From contig SYIB01000014.1 in NCBI GenBank assembly GCA_005798965.1, forward strand, positions 1 to 8,756: DNA of 8,756 nucleotides, read 5' to 3'. Below are positions 6,316-8,756 of this stretch, in pieces (position 1 is the first letter of the stretch; each line of letters begins with the position of its first letter). The notes beneath the pieces are model-generated. The model saw nothing but the letters and a program-made list of their open reading frames with translations. It was not told the DNA's origin and made no database searches. A program made the position numbers and the translations under genes. The DNA comes from Planctomycetia bacterium. Its GTDB lineage: Bacteria; Planctomycetota; Phycisphaerae; Phycisphaerales; SM1A02.

Positions 6316-7442
6316 GACCCGCCCTCCAGAACCTCGGCCAGGCTCGCGGCATCCTCGTGATCGGTGCAGACGGCCTCGACGGTGCCGTCCTTGATTCGCA
6401 TGACCACCGGCGTCTGCACGACGTAGTTTGGCCCCTTCAGGAAGGTGCGAATGGTGCACTCGGTGCACGGCATGGGCTGCTCGTTCGCGGGGTCGTGATC
6501 AGGGATGCCGATCAGCAGTGCCGGGCGCTTGAGTGCCCCGACGAAGTGCGCCTCGAGCACCTCATGGCAGTGCTCGCAATCGGCTCGGTAGAGCATGACG
6601 ATCCATGTGCCGCTGGAGATCGTGGCCGGCGGGGGCGCGTCGAGCAGAGCCATCTCAGGCTGCGATGCGAGCGGCTTGCCGACCCACGTTGCGAAGTCGG
6701 GCAGGTAGTAGGGCTGCACCTGGCTCGGGCGTGCGGGCCACGCCGACGCGGGTACCGAAGGTGGGATGGCCGGCGGCGTGACAGACGGCGTGGCGGGCGG
6801 TGTGACCGGTGGTGTCGTTGGCGTGGTCGCTGCCGGATCCTCCAGCTGCACGGTGCGTGCCGGCATGCCGAACGCCACGGCCATGCCGACGGCGGCTGCA
6901 AGCCCGGCGCGGCCGCCGCCAGCGGTCCAGGAACACGTGCTGGAGCCACAGGCCCTGTTCGTGAGCCTCACACCAGCAAGCAGCGCTCCGTCGATGAGCA
7001 GCATGTACAGCGGATTCATGCCCGACTTGCCGAAGCAGCCGCACGAACCCTTGAGCACGGCGTCGAAGCCATCCTTGGCCCACCCCGTACCGATCAGCCA
7101 GAGCAGGATCAGGCAGAAGAGCGCGAGCACCGCCGTGGCCAGGGGGCGAGCGATCCTCGGCATGCAGAGGATCATGCCGGCGATGATGAACTCCGTGCCG
7201 CAGATCGCACGCAGCGCAAAGTCCATCCACGCCACGCCCTGCAGGCCGAAGGTGCCATCGAGTGAAAGCACGAGATCGAAGATGGGCTTGGGCAGGTTGC
7301 GTGGGTCGTTCTCGGCGAGCTTGGTGAAGGCACCTGCGGTGATCCACGCCGGCACGGCCAGGCGCGTGATGACAAAGCCCAGTCGTGAGCAGGGGGAGCA
7401 TGCCGGGGCAGCGCCCGGCGACGTGTCATTCGCAACGGCCAT
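6312..7442 (-). CDS. MauE/DoxX-like membrane domain fused to thioredoxin-like domain (CEHCH)
   Basis: A 376-residue fusion. An N-terminal cytoplasmic-side CSPC (C15, C18) precedes a MauE/DoxX-type membrane region: hydrophobic segments about 21-40, 75-93, 99-118, 143-160 and 178-195, with the family motif GSCGCFGKSG (132-141) and AGAFTKL (36-42). A Pro/Thr linker (202-232) leads to a thioredoxin-like domain (about 245-376): MLYRADCEHCHEVLE (C289, C292, H293), CTEC (C326, C329), KGPNYVVQTP with probable cis-Pro P345, and C359. In methylamine utilisation, MauE is a membrane partner needed with the thioredoxin-like MauD; here an equivalent pair appears fused. It could pass electrons or disulfides across the membrane. 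The ATG has no Shine-Dalgarno but has TAGACT 7 nt upstream. The ABC ATPase gene ends 38 bp before. Domain call fairly sure, pathway unknown. Confidence 0.8.
   Translation of the reverse strand: MAVANDTSPGAAPACSPCSRLGFVITRLAVPAWITAGAFTKLAENDPRNLPKPIFDLVLSLDGTFGLQGVAWMDFALRAICGTEFIIAGMILCMPRIARPLATAVLALFCLILLWLIGTGWAKDGFDAVLKGSCGCFGKSGMNPLYMLLIDGALLAGVRLTNRACGSSTCSWTAGGGRAGLAAAVGMAVAFGMPARTVQLEDPAATTPTTPPVTPPATPSVTPPAIPPSVPASAWPARPSQVQPYYLPDFATWVGKPLASQPEMALLDAPPPATISSGTWIVMLYRADCEHCHEVLEAHFVGALKRPALLIGIPDHDPANEQPMPCTECTIRTFLKGPNYVVQTPVVMRIKDGTVEAVCTDHEDAASLAEVLEGGS
6322..6327 (-). promoter_or_regulatory. Shine-Dalgarno GGAGGG for the downstream redox gene
   Basis: GGAGGG on the minus strand lies inside the end of the upstream redox gene and 6 nt before the GTG at 6313-6315, whose GTGA overlaps the upstream TGA. 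It decides the start codon and indicates coupled expression of the pair. Confidence 0.8.
6748..6839 (-). repeat. Degenerate repeat encoding a Pro/Thr linker
   Basis: The segment encodes residues about 202-232 of the MauE-thioredoxin fusion, with repeated T-P-P and V-T-P-P units. On the plus strand it appears as recurring GGCGGTGTGAC/GGCGGCGTGAC blocks. It would be an extended flexible spacer between the membrane and thioredoxin domains; such repeats often change length between strains. Confidence 0.7.
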
Positions 7443-7449
7443 GATGCAG

Positions 7450-7455
7450 AGTCTA
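7450..7455 (-). promoter_or_regulatory. Candidate -10 box TAGACT of a leaderless transcript for the redox pair
   Basis: TAGACT ends 7 nt before the ATG at 7440-7442 (GCGTAGACTCTGCATCATG), in the 38-bp gap after the ABC ATPase stop. No Shine-Dalgarno is present. It would let the redox pair be transcribed apart from the transporter. No convincing -35 element is seen. Confidence 0.5.
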
Positions 7456-7480
7456 CGCAGGCTTCAGGCTGGCGTTCGGT

Positions 7481-8224
7481 TCAGGAGCGCTGCAGGAAGT
7501 TGTCCAGTTCGGCATCGAGTCCACGGGTCCCCAGAATGTCGGCCGATCCTGAGACGCGGATGCGTCCGGCATGCAGGAAGTCGACCGAGTCCGCGGCTGC
7601 CGCGACGAAGTCCATGTCATGCGTGACGACCACCATGGTGGTGCCTGCATCCAAAGCAAGCTCCCGAAGGACGGCCATCACTTCGCGCGTGAGCATGGGG
7701 TCGAGCGCGGAAGTCGGTTCATCGCACAGGAGCACCTTGGGCTCCATGGCGAGTGCACGCGCGATCGCCACGCGTTGCCGTTCCCCGCCGGAGAGTTCAT
7801 CGGGTCGTCGGTCGGCCAGATGAAGCGCGTGCACACGATCGAGGGCCATGCGTGCCCGTTCACGGGCCTCCTCGGGACCGAGGCCGAGCACGCGATGGGG
7901 CGCGAGCCAGACGTTGCCCAGTGCCGTGAGGTGCGGGAAGAGATTCGGTTCCTGAAACACCATGCCGACGCAGCGGCGCACACTGGGGTCACTCGAGACC
8001 ACCGGTCCATCGGTCGCCGTCACGCCCTCGAAGAGGATCGAACCGGCCTCGGGTCGTTCCAGCAGCCCCAGGCAGCTCAGCAGCGTGCTCTTGCCGCTGC
8101 CGCTGGCGCCGATCAGCGCGTGCACCGTGCGGCGTTCGACGCGGACCGTGCAGCCATCGAGCACCTGGCCCGACTGTGGCCATCGCTTGCGGAGTTGGCG
8201 GGCTTCGAGGGCAGGCGTGCTCAT
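7481..8224 (-). CDS. Polar amino-acid ABC transporter ATP-binding protein (GlnQ/HisP type)
   Basis: A 247-residue ABC ATPase that powers uptake by the membrane permease encoded just upstream. All nucleotide-binding motifs are intact: Walker A GASGSGKST (39-47), Q-loop Q91 in VFQEPNLFPHLT, signature LSGGERQRVAIARAL (144-158), Walker B VLLCDEP (164-170), D-loop SALDP (172-176) and switch His H202 in VVTHDMDF. The VFQEPNLFPHLTALGNV region and VTHDMDFV are typical of the polar amino-acid uptake subfamily. Its ATG overlaps the permease stop as ATGA (8221-8224), showing translational coupling. The residues after Walker A are in the usual order and the length is standard. The exact amino acid cannot be read from this subunit, and no substrate-binding protein is in the window. 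Confidence 0.93.
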   Translation of the reverse strand: MSTPALEARQLRKRWPQSGQVLDGCTVRVERRTVHALIGASGSGKSTLLSCLGLLERPEAGSILFEGVTATDGPVVSSDPSVRRCVGMVFQEPNLFPHLTALGNVWLAPHRVLGLGPEEARERARMALDRVHALHLADRRPDELSGGERQRVAIARALAMEPKVLLCDEPTSALDPMLTREVMAVLRELALDAGTTMVVVTHDMDFVAAAADSVDFLHAGRIRVSGSADILGTRGLDAELDNFLQRS

Positions 8225-8756
8225 CGTGAGATCGGCTCCGGCAAGGCACGAACGGCCCGCGCGTGCCGTTCAAGCGAACGTCCGAACCAGTCGGCCAGGA
8301 GGCTGAGGACAAGGTAGAACGCCGCCGCGGCCACGAGCATGCTCGGCACGGCGAAGCTCGCCTTGCCGATGCCCAGTGCGACGGCGAGCAGTTCCTGCAC
8401 GCCAATCATGCTCACGAGGCTTGAATCCTTGATGAGGCTGTTCAGGTCGTTGATGATCGCCGGCAGCGACAGGCGCCAGCTCTGAGGGACGACGATGAAG
8501 CGCAGCGTCTGCCACCGGGTGAATCCCAGCGCGCCTGCGGCATCCCATTGCGAGCGGGGGATGGCCTGGAGCGCCGCTCGGTGGATCTCGGCCTCGTACG
8601 CGGCATAGTTGGCCGCAAGGCAGACGATGCCGACGACGACCTTGTTCCACGTCAGGAGTTCGGGGATGCCCAGCCAGGCGCCCAGCGCGGGGAGCGAGTA
8701 GTAGAGGAGGAAGATCTGCACCAGGAGCGGCGTGCCTCGCGTGAGGAGGACGTAGC
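8221..8756 (-). CDS. Polar amino-acid ABC transporter permease (HisM/GlnP type, N-terminus beyond window)
   Basis: The frame stays open to the right edge, so the GTG at 8719-8721 is internal and the gene is 5' partial; 177 residues are visible. The first are YVLLTRGTPLLVQIFLLYYSLP, the well-known RGTPLL...Q segment of HisM/GlnP-type permeases. The cytoplasmic coupling loop that docks on the ATPase (EAA motif) is at about 71-91: DAAGALGFTRWQTLRFIVVPQ. It is followed by INDLNSLIKDSSLVSMIGVQEL (about 101-121), also characteristic of the family, and a last membrane helix (about 139-155). It forms the membrane channel for an amino acid delivered by a binding protein, whose gene probably lies upstream, outside the window. 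The stop overlaps the ATPase start by 4 bp. Confidence 0.92.
   Translation of the reverse strand, partial: YVLLTRGTPLLVQIFLLYYSLPALGAWLGIPELLTWNKVVVGIVCLAANYAAYEAEIHRAALQAIPRSQWDAAGALGFTRWQTLRFIVVPQSWRLSLPAIINDLNSLIKDSSLVSMIGVQELLAVALGIGKASFAVPSMLVAAAAFYLVLSLLADWFGRSLERHARAVRALPEPISR

Noticed and set aside
6316..6468. Longer start for the downstream redox gene at 6468
   Set aside because: The added residues are an Arg/His-rich shadow of the neighbouring gene, whereas GTG at 6315 has GGAGGG 6 nt upstream and a GTGA overlap.
6748..6839. Repeat block as a CRISPR or mobile-element repeat
   Set aside because: The repeats are short, degenerate, in frame and encode a Pro/Thr linker, so they are explained by the protein.
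6303..7265. A 320-residue plus-strand open frame opposite the redox genes
   Set aside because: It spans both minus-strand redox genes in antisense, is dominated by Arg/Gly/His, and has no domain signal.
8221..8721. The permease as a complete gene starting at GTG 8721
   Set aside because: The reading frame continues to the window edge and the upstream codons spell the conserved YVxLxRGTPLL segment, so the start lies outside.

Overview
This is a compact, GC-rich bacterial chromosomal window (roughly two-thirds G+C by eye) with nine protein-coding genes, two of them cut by the window edges. I see no RNA genes, transposases, integrases, CRISPR repeats or phage genes. No gap between genes exceeds 165 bp. 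The gene content is housekeeping-like: chaperone, signal-peptide-peptidase-type protease, quinone methyltransferase, tRNA modification, amino-acid uptake. A divergent cobalamin-fold protein, a methyltransferase better read as menaquinone-directed, and sparse Shine-Dalgarno use make a Planctomycetota-like (possibly Phycisphaerae-type) source a tentative inference, not a demonstrated one.

Layout. Positions 1-1041 (+) hold the 3' part of a SurA/PrsA-like chaperone. A 20-bp hairpin at 1062-1081 separates it from a convergent minus-strand pair: yraN (1095-1517), which lies only 3 bp downstream of sppA (1521-2579). Upstream of sppA is a separate minus-strand gene, ubiE/menG (2692-3462). A divergent intergenic region (3463-3626) then leads to a plus-strand pair: a B12-binding-fold protein (3627-4334) followed 24 bp later by tilS (4359-5384). 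tilS runs 35 bp into the end of a convergent minus-strand cluster. In transcription order that cluster is an amino-acid ABC permease (cut at the right edge), its ATPase (ATGA overlap), then two related membrane redox proteins joined by a GTGA overlap.

The most interesting parts are three. (1) The two tandem redox proteins at 5350-7442 each fuse a polytopic membrane region (MauE/DoxX-like, clearest in the upstream gene) to an extracytoplasmic thioredoxin-like domain. They share an unusual cysteine layout (CxxCHEV, then a second CxxC, then GP...TP, then one more Cys), which suggests a dedicated thiol-redox relay. (2) The hexamer TAGACT occurs three times on the minus strand, each time just upstream of a gene. 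In two cases it sits exactly 7 nt before an ATG that lacks a Shine-Dalgarno sequence, the geometry of leaderless transcription. (3) The B12-fold protein keeps the two-domain architecture of cobalamin sensors but has lost the cobalt-ligating His and the Trp/Glu of the cap domain.
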